Below are positions 1 through 8,878 of a stretch of DNA of 64,000 nucleotides, one piece after another. Each line of letters starts with the position of its first letter. The stretch's first letter is position 1. The stretch is from Paraburkholderia oxyphila NBRC 105797 (GTDB lineage: Bacteria; Pseudomonadota; Gammaproteobacteria; Burkholderiales; Burkholderiaceae), in the NCBI RefSeq assembly GCF_000685075.1, contig NZ_BAYD01000006.1, positions 157,864-221,863 of the forward strand. The letters run 5' to 3'. The notes under the pieces were generated by a model. It searched no databases, was not told the origin of the DNA, and saw only the letters and a list, made by a program, of their open reading frames with translations. A program made the position numbers and the translations under genes.

Positions 1-284
1 GGCGGCGCACCAAGCCGTGCGATAACCCGCGCGTATGCCGTTGCGCGGTGCGCGGGCCGCCGCTCGCTTTCGACTGGGTGCGAGGCGCACTGCTGGGCAC
101 CTGCGGGCGCAAAGGCGTCAAACGAACCTTTCCGTCGCGCGCAAAAATCAATCAGGCATCCTGATTAGCTGGCCCTGTTGCGACACGGGTCAACCGGCAA
201 GGTGTGCCCAGGCGGGCACGCCTTGCCAACACAGCCATCGAGACGAGTCAGCGCGCGACTGCCGGGCCGCGGCCCGGCGCGCGC

Positions 285-1019
285 TCATTCCACCGTTTCT
301 GCCTGCTGAAGGCGCGGCAGCAGGCGGTCGAACTCGCGGCGCACGAGGCCGTAGCACTCGCAGGCGCGGGCTTCGAGGCCCTTGCGGTCGAGCACGCGGA
401 TGCGGCCGCGGCTGTGGTGGATCAGACCTTCGTCGTGCAGCTTGCCCGCCGCTTCGGTGATGCCTTCGCGGCGCACGCCGAGCATGTCGGCGATGAGCTG
501 CTGCGTGACCGTCAGGTCGTTCGACGCCACGCGGTCCACCTCGATCAGCAGCCAGCGGCACAGCTGCTTGCTGAGCGAGTGATGGCGGTTGCAGGCAGCG
601 GTCTGCGCCACTTGCGTGAGCAGCGCGTGCATGTAGAGCAGCATGAGGCGGCGCAGGAAATCCGAGCGCGCGAACTGCTGTCGGAGGCTCTGTGCGCTCA
701 TGCGATACGCGAAGCCCGAGCACTGCACCTGCACGCGATTGGGCATGGTTTCGCCGCCCGTGAGCACGGGCACGCCGGTCATGCCTTCGCGGCCGACCGC
801 GGCAATTTCCACGGAGCTGCCGTCTTCCATCGTAGAAAGCATGGAGATGATCGCCGTCGTCGGAAAGTAGACGTGGTGAATGCGCTGGCCGGAATCGCAA
901 AGCAGTTGTTCGGTGCGCAGATGGACGAGTTCGAGATGCGGTGCGAGTGCTTGCCACTCGTGCGACGGCAATGCGCCGAGCAGGTGGTTGCCGTGCAGGT
1001 CCGATTGAAGGGTCAACAT
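285..1019 (-). CDS. Crp/Fnr family transcriptional regulator
   Basis: This 244-residue protein has the Crp/Fnr layout. A cyclic-nucleotide-binding-type beta barrel spans roughly residues 15-110, with a Gly-rich turn near 74-83 (VGREGMTG). A long dimer helix follows, then a C-terminal winged helix near 167-210 with a recognition helix around GVRREGITEA. The N-terminal cysteine cluster of true FNR is absent, so an oxygen-sensing Fe-S cluster is unlikely and the ligand is unknown. The ATG is preceded by GAGGA at good spacing. It is monocistronic and divergent from manC across a long intergenic region. Relatives in Burkholderia are common but mostly uncharacterised. Confidence 0.88.
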   Translation of the reverse strand: MLTLQSDLHGNHLLGALPSHEWQALAPHLELVHLRTEQLLCDSGQRIHHVYFPTTAIISMLSTMEDGSSVEIAAVGREGMTGVPVLTGGETMPNRVQVQCSGFAYRMSAQSLRQQFARSDFLRRLMLLYMHALLTQVAQTAACNRHHSLSKQLCRWLLIEVDRVASNDLTVTQQLIADMLGVRREGITEAAGKLHDEGLIHHSRGRIRVLDRKGLEARACECYGLVRREFDRLLPRLQQAETVE

Positions 1020-1809
1020 GATTGGTCCTCGTGCGAAGCAGCTCTCGCCGCCCCTTGTCTTGTCATTCCGGCCGCCGAATCCTTTGTTGTATGCCGCTTC
1101 CCGTAGCGGCTATTGGTTCGTCGTGCCGGCCCCATAGTCCCGAGTGCGTTCGCGATATCGTTGTATGCGTCACGCCTGTGTGGCGCTTCCCACTAAGCAG
1201 GGGGTGTGCCAGAACGTCGCAAACCTCGTGCTTGCGCGGCTTTGCGGGCGCTATGCACTGAGCGCGCCGGTGTAACGCCGGGTTTTTGTTTCAAATATGT
1301 ACGATGCCTCACCGGCGCGCAGCCGCCTGCCGAGCTTCCGGAAAATAGGCAAGTGTTTGAATTATTTGAGTTATTCGGGCCTGTGGAGGGCGTGTTCGAA
1401 AATGACTCCATGCTGAAACATGCGCACCCGGGGCGGATGGCCGAGCGGCCGGGGCGTGTGCGGAACGGTTCGAAATTGAATCAGCTGTGTTGCACCGCAG
1501 GCGATCTGCGCAGAAACGTTCGCTCGTGAAACATGACGGCGTTACGATGCGTCACGTTACGCAGGGCACGGCGGACCAGCAGGCCAGGCGTTGCCCGCGC
1601 AACGGCCCGGCAAGCGCGACGCGTGCGTGCGCAAGCGCCGTTTCGTCCGCTCGCGCGCCGCCTGTGCGCTAGCGAGCAACCAGTGTGGGTATGCGTACAG
1701 AATCGCCCGCTGCGCTTTGCTCCAATGGAGTCCGAACACCGAGGGGCGCGTGGGCCGCATGGCGCGCGCGTCCGTCGGGGACCAGACATCCGAACGGGGA
1801 GCTTCCTGC
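1020..1809. other. Long intergenic region between divergent regulator and manC
   Basis: There are 790 bases without a convincing gene. Open frames here have neither family resemblance nor a good ribosome site. A short A+T-rich patch near 1355-1375 is the only base-composition break and could hold promoter elements. The manC frame stays open upstream to 1591, but nothing before 1810 resembles the family. No RNA gene was recognised. Confidence 0.5.
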
Positions 1810-3420
1810 ATGAACCAGGTCGTTACGCCGGCCGGCTTGATTGCCGCTGCCAATGAACCCGAAGTTGCGCTCGTCGTCCAGCCCGTGGTGCTGGCAGGTG
1901 GTTCGGGCACGCGGCTGTGGCCGCTCTCGCGCGAACATTGCCCGAAGCAGTTGATCGACTTGCTCGACGGCGAGTCGCTGCTCGAAGCCACCGTGCGCCG
2001 CCTCGATGGCGTGTACGCGCGCGGCGGCGTGCAGGTGCGCAAGGCGCCGCCGCTCGTGGTGAGCAGCGAAGAGCTGCGCCACATGACGGCCGACCGGCTC
2101 GGCCGCACGGGCATGGCGGCGCGCGTCGTGTTCGAGCCGGTCGCGCGCAATACCGCGCCGGCGCTCACCGTTGCCGCGCTCGCCGCATGCGCGGCGCAGG
2201 CCGTGGAGAAAACCACGGAGAAAGCAGCGCAAACGGCAACGGCAAAGGTAAAAGCGCCGGAAAACGACAGCGATCCGATTCTGGTCGCGATGCCCGCCGA
2301 TCATCTGATCGCCGATCGTGCCGCGTTTGCCGCCGCGCTCGAAGACGCGGTGACCTACGCGGCGCGCGGCGCGATCGTCACGCTCGGCGTGCCGCCGCAA
2401 CGGGCGGAAACGGGCTACGGCTACATTGGCGCCGGGACGACGCTCGGCGCAAGCGGGGCGCGCACCATCGAGCGTTTCGTCGAAAAGCCCGATGCCGATG
2501 TCGCCGCACGCTACGTCGCCTCGGGCGACTACTGGTGGAACAGCGGCATTTTCGTGGTGCGCGCCTCGGTGTGGCTCGCGGCCATCGCGCGCTGCCGGCC
2601 CGCCATCGCGGCGCAGTGCGCGCTGGCTTTCGAGCGGGCGTGCATCGACGCGGACGGCGCGGTCCATCTCGACGCGGCGGCGCTCGCCGCGTGTCCTGCC
2701 GATTCGATCGACTACGCGGTGATGGAATCCGTGGGCGCCGACGCGCGCCTCGCGGGCGTGGTCGTGCCGCTCGTGGCGGGCTGGTCGGACGTCGGCGCGT
2801 GGGACGCGGTCTGGCAGGTCTCCGAGAAGGACGCGAGCGGCAACGTCGCGCGCGGGCGCGTGCTGTTCGAAGACTCGAGCGAAAGCTTCGCGCATTCGGA
2901 TGGCCGGCTCGTCGCCTGCGTGGGCGTGCACAACGTGGTGGTGGTGGAGACGGCCGATGCCGTGCTGGTCGCGGCCAAGGATCGGGTGCAGAGCGTCAGG
3001 GCGATCGTCGGCAAGCTCAAGGCGCAGCGCGGCGAGGAGGCGCAGCATCATCGCCGCGTCGAGCGGCCGTGGGGCTGCTACGACTCGGTCGATCGCGGGG
3101 AGCGCTTTCAGGTCAAGCGCATCGTCGTGAAGCCGGGCGGGCGGCTCTCGTTGCAGATGCATCATCATCGCGCCGAGCACTGGGTGGTCGTGCGCGGCAC
3201 GGCGCGCGTCACGCGCGGCGACGACGTGTTCCTGATCTCGGAGAACGAGTCCACTTACATTCCGCTCGGCGTGAAGCACCGGCTCGAAAATCCGGGCAAG
3301 ACGCCGCTCGAGATCATCGAGGTGCAGTCGGGCGGCTATCTCGGCGAAGACGACATCGTGCGCTTCGACGATCAGTACGGACGTGCGGGAGAACACGCTG
3401 GCACTACCACGCCGCGTTGA
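1810..3420 (+). CDS. manC: Mannose-1-phosphate guanylyltransferase / mannose-6-phosphate isomerase
   Basis: This is a bifunctional type II enzyme of 536 residues. It isomerises fructose-6-P to mannose-6-P and makes GDP-mannose from mannose-1-P for exopolysaccharide or LPS. The N-terminal nucleotidyltransferase has the signature LAGGSGTRLWPL (28-39) with PKQ just after, MPADHLI near 161, and FVEKP. The C-terminal cupin isomerase domain begins near RPWGCY and carries the metal-site region QMHHHRAEHW. A Lys/Thr/Ala-rich insert at about residues 131-155 is unusual for the family. The start at 1810 has GGGGAG just upstream and begins close to the first conserved strand. No other polysaccharide genes follow, so it stands apart from any export cluster. 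Confidence 0.93.
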   Translation: MNQVVTPAGLIAAANEPEVALVVQPVVLAGGSGTRLWPLSREHCPKQLIDLLDGESLLEATVRRLDGVYARGGVQVRKAPPLVVSSEELRHMTADRLGRTGMAARVVFEPVARNTAPALTVAALAACAAQAVEKTTEKAAQTATAKVKAPENDSDPILVAMPADHLIADRAAFAAALEDAVTYAARGAIVTLGVPPQRAETGYGYIGAGTTLGASGARTIERFVEKPDADVAARYVASGDYWWNSGIFVVRASVWLAAIARCRPAIAAQCALAFERACIDADGAVHLDAAALAACPADSIDYAVMESVGADARLAGVVVPLVAGWSDVGAWDAVWQVSEKDASGNVARGRVLFEDSSESFAHSDGRLVACVGVHNVVVVETADAVLVAAKDRVQSVRAIVGKLKAQRGEEAQHHRRVERPWGCYDSVDRGERFQVKRIVVKPGGRLSLQMHHHRAEHWVVVRGTARVTRGDDVFLISENESTYIPLGVKHRLENPGKTPLEIIEVQSGGYLGEDDIVRFDDQYGRAGEHAGTTTPR

Positions 3421-3752
3421 GGCAAACTCCCCGGGCAGCAACTGCATATGCACAGCAGGACGGTGCCGATGATGGCGCAGCCGCATGACACAACAGTAAG
3501 CGGTCGATTCATACAGACTGCTTACGAATCGACAACGAAAAACTGTACATCACAAGATTCGGGAAACGAAAGGGCTGATCGGGGAAAGGCTCGTACGAAC
3601 TGGGCGTTTGTCGCGTGATTTTTGCGTCAGGAGATATCCTGGCTGGCGGATTATGCAATTCGCATGGCAACGTATGACTAGGTTCGACGAAGCACGAGTG
3701 CCCGCGCTGCAACCGTCAAACAGGGCGATTACGCCGCATCGGGGGAGGGGTC
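3421..3752. other. Intergenic region, no gene seen
   Basis: These 332 bases lie between manC and the FadR-type regulator. The second half is less G+C-rich and presumably holds the promoter of the regulator. No terminator with a clear T-run, RNA gene or small ORF with a ribosome site was found. Confidence 0.4.
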
Positions 3753-4472
3753 ATGGAACTGGGGAATAAGGAACGCTCACTCGTGAGCAAGGTCATGGAT
3801 GGCCTGATTTCGGGCATCGTCGAGGAACGTTACGGCGCGATCCTGCCGCCGCAGGACGTCCTGTCCAAGGAGTTCGACGTGAGCCGCACGGTCATGCGCG
3901 AAGCGCTGTCCATGTTGCTCGCGCGTCACATGCTCGACGTGCGGCCCAAGATCGGCACGCGCATCAGGCCCATGCGCGACTGGCGCATGATCGACGAAGA
4001 CGTGGTGAGCTGGCGCTTTCGCGCGAAGCCGGACAAGACCTTCCTGCGCGACGTAATCGAGTTCCGTGCGCTGATCGAGCCGGCCGCGTGCGCGCTCGCG
4101 GCGGAGCGCGCGAGCGCGGCGGACCTGACGGGCATGCGCGACGCCTTCGAGGCGCTGCGCCAGACGAGTCCCGGCGACGCCGGCTGCGAAGCGGCCGACA
4201 CGCTCTTGCACACACGCATTCTCGCGGCGAGCGGCAATCAGTTCTATCAGCAGATGGCGGCGATCATTCGCGGCGCGCTCACGCTCGTCAATCCCATCCT
4301 GAGCCAGCGCGAGGACGGCTGGCTCAATGTCGTCAACGCGCACGGCACCGTGGTCGACGCGATCGAGCGGCGTGCGCCCGAGGAAGCGCGCGCGGCCGCC
4401 GCGGCGATGATCGCGCTCACCGCCGACGAACTCCACCGCTCACTTGCGCCCGAGGCCGTCGAGCCGCGCTAG
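3753..4472 (+). CDS. FadR/GntR family transcriptional regulator (FCD domain)
   Basis: The protein has 239 residues. The N-terminal GntR winged helix spans roughly residues 8-75, including the helix-turn-helix core around LSKEFDVSRTVMREAL. A C-terminal all-helical FCD ligand domain spans about 95-225; EFRALIEP and the LHTRILAASGNQ segment carry the Arg and metal-ligand Asp/His positions typical of the family. A strong GGGGAGGGG precedes the ATG. The next gene downstream (Gfo/Idh/MocA oxidoreductase, 222 bases away) suggests regulation of sugar-acid or sugar catabolism, but this is inference from context only. Confidence 0.9.
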   Translation: MELGNKERSLVSKVMDGLISGIVEERYGAILPPQDVLSKEFDVSRTVMREALSMLLARHMLDVRPKIGTRIRPMRDWRMIDEDVVSWRFRAKPDKTFLRDVIEFRALIEPAACALAAERASAADLTGMRDAFEALRQTSPGDAGCEAADTLLHTRILAASGNQFYQQMAAIIRGALTLVNPILSQREDGWLNVVNAHGTVVDAIERRAPEEARAAAAAMIALTADELHRSLAPEAVEPR

Positions 4473-4694
4473 CGCGCCTTGTCCATTTCCTGCACGCGCT
4501 GCCCGATGTTTGATGTCGGGCGGCGCGTTGCCTTGCCTGCCAGGTTGCCTGCGAAGTTGCATGCGCGCGTGCGAGCCAGTATCGTGCGAGTCTTTGCCTT
4601 TTCGCGCCCCGCGCGCTGATGAGGCGGATGACGTAACACGCTGACGCGAACAGCGTGCGGCAATCAGCGATACGACGGCAATACGAGGCAAGGC

Positions 4695-5705
4695 ATGAGC
4701 GACTCAGTGAATAGCAGCGGGACCAATCCAGCGACGATACGTTGGGGCATCGTGGGTGCGGGCCGCATCGCACGGCGCTTCGCGCAGGGCGTGGCGCACG
4801 TGCAGGGCGCGCGCGTGAGCGCGGTGTGGTCACGCAGCGCGGCGCCGGCGCAGGCGCTTGCTCAAGAGTTCGGCGCTAGCGCGTGCCCGAGCTTCGAGGC
4901 GCTGCTGGCGAGCGGCATCGACGCTGTCTATATCGCGACGATGCAGGACAGCCACGCGCACTATGCGGTCGCTGCGCTGGAAGCCGGCTTGCCCGTGCTC
5001 TGCGAAAAGCCCGCGACGGTGAACGCTGTGCAACTCGAGCGCGTGCTCGACGCCGCGCGCGGCGCGCAACGCCTCTTCATGGAGGCGATGAAGCCGCCGT
5101 TCTATCCGCTCTATCGCGCCTTGCGCGCGCATCTGCAAGTCGATCCCATCGGCCCGGTGGGCCTCGTGCGCGCGGGCTGCTCGGTCGCCAACGTCCCCGC
5201 CGATCATCCGTCGTTCTCGTTCGAGCATGCGGGCGGTGCGTTGCTCGACATCGGCGTGTACGAGATGTTTCTGGCCGTCGACTGGCTAGGCGCGCCGCGC
5301 GAGGTGCAGACCTTCGGACGCCTCGGCGCGACCGGCGTGGATACGTTTGCAAGCCTCAATTGCCAGCATGAAAACGGTATCGCGCAGCTCTTTTGCGGGC
5401 TCGACCTGCACGGGTTTGGCGACGCGCTGCTGGCGGGGCCGCTCGGCAACGTGACGATCCATGCGAACTGGTGGAACCCGGTGCGCGCGACGATCCGCTA
5501 TGTCGACGGACGCACGGTGGAGCTCGACGAGCCCTTCGACGGCGGCGGGCTGAACTATGAGACCGCGCACTTTTGCGAGTTGCTGCGCGCTGGGGCGCTT
5601 GAGAGCCCGGTCATGCCGCACGAAACGTCGCGGCGCATGATTGCGATGGCGGACGCCGCGCGTGCGGCGCTCGGCCTGCGTTTTGACTGCGAGATGCGTG
5701 CGTAG
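4695..5705 (+). CDS. Gfo/Idh/MocA family NAD(P)-dependent oxidoreductase
   Basis: The protein has 336 residues. The N-terminal Rossmann fold starts with GIVGAGRIARRF near residues 16-27. The CEKPA motif near residue 100 supplies the catalytic lysine of the family. The C-terminal alpha/beta substrate domain includes the GGALLDIGVYEM segment that usually bears family active-site residues. The likely activity is oxidation or reduction of a sugar or cyclitol, but the exact substrate cannot be read from sequence. It follows the FadR-type regulator in the same direction and converges on the A+T-richer PAAR cassette only 74 bases downstream. Confidence 0.87.
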   Translation: MSDSVNSSGTNPATIRWGIVGAGRIARRFAQGVAHVQGARVSAVWSRSAAPAQALAQEFGASACPSFEALLASGIDAVYIATMQDSHAHYAVAALEAGLPVLCEKPATVNAVQLERVLDAARGAQRLFMEAMKPPFYPLYRALRAHLQVDPIGPVGLVRAGCSVANVPADHPSFSFEHAGGALLDIGVYEMFLAVDWLGAPREVQTFGRLGATGVDTFASLNCQHENGIAQLFCGLDLHGFGDALLAGPLGNVTIHANWWNPVRATIRYVDGRTVELDEPFDGGGLNYETAHFCELLRAGALESPVMPHETSRRMIAMADAARAALGLRFDCEMRA

Positions 5706-5779
5706 AACCCGAACGTCTAAAGGCCCGTTGAGCTGGGCGTTCGTCAATGCGGATAGACTCTGATATAGCGAAGATCCGC

Positions 5780-6496
5780 TCAATGAACTTTCGGTAGCAA
5801 TTTGCTTTCCCGTGAAAATGAGAACGGATTTTCAGGGCTGACGAAGTGAAGGCGGATTTCATTGCCCGTCGGCATAAATTTCCCGCGCTCAAAGGTGAAA
5901 TACGAAAGGAGCAATCCAGTACGCGTACCTTGTGCTTCATCGACAAGATAGCTGTTCTTCGGAAAGGCAATTTGACCGTTAGCCGCTGCTAATACGGCTC
6001 GACATGATGAAAGCAGGCTCGGCAAATGAAGAAGCACGGATTTGCCGCTCAATGGGTCAACCAGAACGTATATTTGCTGGTGTCGATTAGCTTCACCCGA
6101 TCCGCTACCGTGCCCCTCCATACAGAGAAGGGGTGGACGGTTGCCTATCCTTTCTGTAACGAAAACATTGGCATCGTCGGGATAGATGTCGGTAGCGTGT
6201 TCATTTGGAAAAATTGTCGCTTGTGTAAAGCGATACTGCCGCTTATTGATTGATAGATGATTCGGCGCAACCTGAATTGTTACGGCTCGACCATCGATTG
6301 TCGATTGCAATTCGGTATAGACGCCATCATCCCCAGCGTTGGAATAGACACTCCCCATGTTCCGTTTGAGTGGGCTTTTGAAGACTACTCCGGGTTGATC
6401 CGTATAGAATGTGTCATAGCTTTTGTAAATGGTTTCCGCGTATGCGCAGCTCGATGCAATTGGAAATAAAATTGCGATATATTTAAAAATTCTCAT
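5780..6496 (-). CDS. Secreted protein, candidate periplasmic immunity protein
   Basis: From the ATG at 6496 the protein has 238 residues. It begins with a signal peptide (MRIFKYIAILF core, cleavage likely after the AYA near residue 20; an ASSC just before could alternatively be a lipobox). The rest is beta-rich with no family I recognise. Its start codon overlaps the stop of the wall-hydrolase-like gene in an ATGA, so the two are translationally coupled. Being the exported last gene behind a PAAR protein and a peptidoglycan-hydrolase candidate, it fits the position and location expected of a periplasmic immunity protein. That role is inferred. Base use is A+T-richer than the flanking chromosome. 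Confidence 0.6.
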   Translation of the reverse strand: MRIFKYIAILFPIASSCAYAETIYKSYDTFYTDQPGVVFKSPLKRNMGSVYSNAGDDGVYTELQSTIDGRAVTIQVAPNHLSINKRQYRFTQATIFPNEHATDIYPDDANVFVTERIGNRPPLLCMEGHGSGSGEANRHQQIYVLVDPLSGKSVLLHLPSLLSSCRAVLAAANGQIAFPKNSYLVDEAQGTRTGLLLSYFTFERGKFMPTGNEIRLHFVSPENPFSFSRESKLLPKVH

Positions 6497-7107
6497 CGAT
6501 ACGCCTTTCCGCCTGTGGCCTGTAGATAGTCTGGGTTGTGTGCCCAGAAAATTGTGCTTCCGTGTGCTGCGGTTGAAATCCATATTGAATCGTATCGACC
6601 GCGCTCGGCTCCATCAACAATTTGCCCAGTCTTCTTGTTTATTACCCGCCAATGCACAATAACATGCCGCGGCTTTTCTGGGACGTTGAATATGTTATGG
6701 GAAACGTCTCCCCATTTAAAGCCATCGCGCACTTTGGGGTGCTGTGAATAATTTGTTTTGAAATCCAGTCCGTCCCACCAGAAAGCACTATTCGAGGGGT
6801 CTACACCATCATTGGCAATCGCTTTTCGTGCCCAATCAACCGCCAATCTCATCGCCGGACTTAACTCTATCTCTGATTCCCGCGTTCGCATCAGCCTGTT
6901 GAAACGTTCGTTAGAGTCGTCCCACGCATATGCATAATTCGGATCCGCGCTACGCAATTCGGACACCGTTTTGTTATTCCACGCTCGACACCTGTTAGCT
7001 ACTGCAAATGCGATACCGCCGATTTCCTGGGAGTCGTTCGCCGTCGATGCTTCGCCATATGCAATCGCCGCAAGCAGACGCACATTTCTGTCTATCGCGT
7101 TGCTCAT
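6493..7107 (-). CDS. SleB-like cell-wall hydrolase, candidate T6SS effector
   Basis: The protein has 204 residues and no signal peptide. The N-terminus (residues about 10-45, LLAAIAYGEAS then IAFAVANRCRAW) matches the start of the SleB/cell-wall hydrolase type 2 family. In that family the Glu after the Tyr-Gly or Tyr-Ala (here E19) is the catalytic acid and an asparagine-arginine pair follows. The remaining part, rich in Trp and Asn, is not recognised. It is coupled by ATGA overlaps to the PAAR gene upstream and the secreted protein downstream. A leaderless wall hydrolase cannot reach the periplasm alone, so delivery on a T6SS spike is the simplest reading (inference). Confidence 0.6.
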   Translation of the reverse strand: MSNAIDRNVRLLAAIAYGEASTANDSQEIGGIAFAVANRCRAWNNKTVSELRSADPNYAYAWDDSNERFNRLMRTRESEIELSPAMRLAVDWARKAIANDGVDPSNSAFWWDGLDFKTNYSQHPKVRDGFKWGDVSHNIFNVPEKPRHVIVHWRVINKKTGQIVDGAERGRYDSIWISTAAHGSTIFWAHNPDYLQATGGKAYR

Positions 7108-7652
7108 CTAACGCTCCCCGTCCGCCACGCAATGAATGTTAGATCTGGATGCGTAGCCTTCGACACCATTGCCGTTTTGCCACTTGCAAGCAATTCGCTA
7201 TTGAAAAGTGCAACACCATCACTGAACAGCGTATAGGTCATTCCGTCAATTGGAGCGCCGCTTATCGCGTCAAGCAGTTCGAAGTAATGTTCGAGTTCGT
7301 CATGCGTATCGTGATTTGCGCCAGTCATCGAGCGACTACTACCTGGTGCCTCTCCCATTTCGCGCGCCGTGAATTCATGCCAGGCGGTGTCTTGAGAGGC
7401 GATCATGACGGGCGGCGGATCACACGCGCAGATACAAATATCGCCTTCGAGCGCCTGGTGCTTGCCCATCATCGTTGCCGATCGATGCGGACCCCTCCGG
7501 CCGATTACGCCAGTCGTATTGCAGACGGGGCACACTACCTTTGCGTCGATGAACGTCAGGGGGCGGCCTTGGTGGGTGCGATTTTCCACCCCTTCGATAA
7601 CTACGCCGCCAGCCGTGGACTTGTCACCTGGTCTTAGCAGGTAACGCCTCAT
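7104..7652 (-). CDS. PAAR domain-containing spike-tip protein
   Basis: From the ATG at 7652 the protein has 182 residues. Residues about 4-95 form a PAAR-like repeat domain with the opening RPGDKSTAGG, a CPVC pair and a CICAC cluster, suggesting bound metal. Residues about 118-182 (YFELLDAISGAPIDG onwards) look like the small beta domain often found C-terminal to PAAR, which may dock cargo. PAAR proteins cap the VgrG spike of type VI secretion systems. No vgrG, hcp or sheath gene lies in this window, so it is an orphan that would have to load on an apparatus encoded elsewhere. GGTGGGGTG precedes the start. The frame is open further upstream, but conserved sequence starts here. Confidence 0.82.
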   Translation of the reverse strand: MRRYLLRPGDKSTAGGVVIEGVENRTHQGRPLTFIDAKVVCPVCNTTGVIGRRGPHRSATMMGKHQALEGDICICACDPPPVMIASQDTAWHEFTAREMGEAPGSSRSMTGANHDTHDELEHYFELLDAISGAPIDGMTYTLFSDGVALFNSELLASGKTAMVSKATHPDLTFIAWRTGSVR

Positions 7653-7891
7653 ACCGCACCCCACCGAATTCGCCTTTGTCGCTTTGCCATTTCCATACCT
7701 CCAGGGAGACGATGAAAACAACCGGCCAGGTAGTACAACCGGCTACGCTGCAGGCGTGGATTTCGCCTGTTCAAGCGATGCTGGCGATGCTCCCGAAGGT
7801 GCGGTATAGGAGACGTCCGAATAAGGGTGTGAACGATTCACGGCGCATTGTGACGTGCATACAGTTTGATATTCGATAATCTCTGTCCAAT

Positions 7892-8134
7892 ATGGCGAAT
7901 AATTTTGATATTCGTTGTCGCCAGCTCGAACGGCTTGCGCCGGTTCCGGCGCGCTGCGCGCGCTCGACTGCTCGTGCGGCTCACGCAACAATTCTCGAAG
8001 CCGATCTGGTCGGCACACGGCAGATTGCCGGGCGCATCGCGTGACGCGCGCGCCGAGGGCTACAACATCAAGGCGAGCGCGATCAAGCAATCATTCACGA
8101 TTGAGCGTGCCACGCCGTCGAAACCAAAGGGGAT
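7892..8134 (+). pseudogene. Decayed phage tail protein fragment (frameshifted)
   Basis: From the ATG at 7892 a 50-codon frame reads MANNFDIRCRQLERLA and stops at 8042. The similarity continues in another frame at about 8030-8130, which reads RDARAEGYNIKASAIK. Together these resemble a small phage tail protein seen in betaproteobacterial prophages, whose core is Arg-rich followed by a YNI..A.I segment. The frame change and stop show the gene is dead. A terminator follows directly. The recognition is from memory of the family and is tentative. The remaining intergenic sequence at 7653-7891 shows nothing further. Confidence 0.38.
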
Positions 8135-8139
8135 GAGAC

Positions 8140-8173
8140 GCGGCCCCGCGCAGCGAGGCTTGGGGCCGCTTTT
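8140..8173 (+). terminator. Rho-independent terminator after the phage remnant
   Basis: GCGGCCCC (8140-8147) pairs with GGGGCCGC (8162-8169) and is followed by a run of four T on the plus strand. It faces the plus-strand phage remnant, and on the minus strand would sit beyond the ABC permease gene. Confidence 0.6.
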
Positions 8174-8218
8174 GCCGCTCGTGCGCGCCTGCCGGCGCTC
8201 AGCGGCACTGGATGACGC

Positions 8219-8878
8219 TCAATGCCGCGTGGGCAGCGCGAGGCGCTTTTCGTACCAGTGCTGGATCCACTCGAGCACCTGGCAGAGCACCCAGTACACG
8301 GCGGCAGCCGCGAGATAGAGCGGCAACGGCTGGTACGTCGAAGCGATGATCTCCTGGGCGCTGCGCAGCAGTTCGGTCACGGTGATGACCGAGACGAGCG
8401 AGGTGTCTTTGATGAGGCTGATGAGACTGTTCGAGAGGCTCGGCACCGCAATGCGCAGCGCCTGCGGCGCGATCACGTAGCGCAGCGTCTGGCGCCGCGA
8501 GAGGCCGAGGCTATAGGCTGCGAGCCACTGGCCGCGATGAATGCCGAGAATCGCGCCGCGCATGCTTTCGGAGAGATAGGCCGCCACGTTCGCGGAAAGC
8601 GCGATCACGCCAGCGGGCGTGGGGTCCAGCGAGATGCCAATGCTAGGCAATCCGTAGTAAATCACGAAAATCTGCACGAGCAGCGGCGTGCCGCGCATGA
8701 GGCTCACGTACACGCGCGCGATGAACACGAGCGCGCGGTTCGTGCTGATGCCCATGAGCGCGAGCACGGCGCCGCCGATCAGCCCGAAGATCATCGACAG
8801 GACTGCGAACTTGACCGTCAGCACCGCACCCTGCGCGAGCACCGGCAGCGACTGGATGATGAGCGTAGAGATGGGCAT
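8219..8878 (-). CDS. Amino-acid ABC transporter permease (polar amino acid/cystine type)
   Basis: With the ATG at 8878 (MPISTLIIQS) the protein has 219 residues, the usual length for a HisM/YecS-type permease. It shows about five hydrophobic segments and the cytoplasmic EAA loop region (QALRIAVPSLSNSLISLIKDTSL) that contacts the ATPase. It lies downstream of the substrate-binding gene on the same strand across 177 bases and probably forms one transport unit with it. The ATPase gene is not next to it. Similarity is closest to the cystine/diaminopimelate permease group, though substrate choice cannot be proven from sequence. Confidence 0.88.
   Translation of the reverse strand: MPISTLIIQSLPVLAQGAVLTVKFAVLSMIFGLIGGAVLALMGISTNRALVFIARVYVSLMRGTPLLVQIFVIYYGLPSIGISLDPTPAGVIALSANVAAYLSESMRGAILGIHRGQWLAAYSLGLSRRQTLRYVIAPQALRIAVPSLSNSLISLIKDTSLVSVITVTELLRSAQEIIASTYQPLPLYLAAAAVYWVLCQVLEWIQHWYEKRLALPTRH

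Noticed and set aside
1669..3486. Long open frame on the minus strand opposite manC
   Set aside because: Arg/His-rich composition of a shadow frame, no ribosome site, and manC is clearly the real gene.
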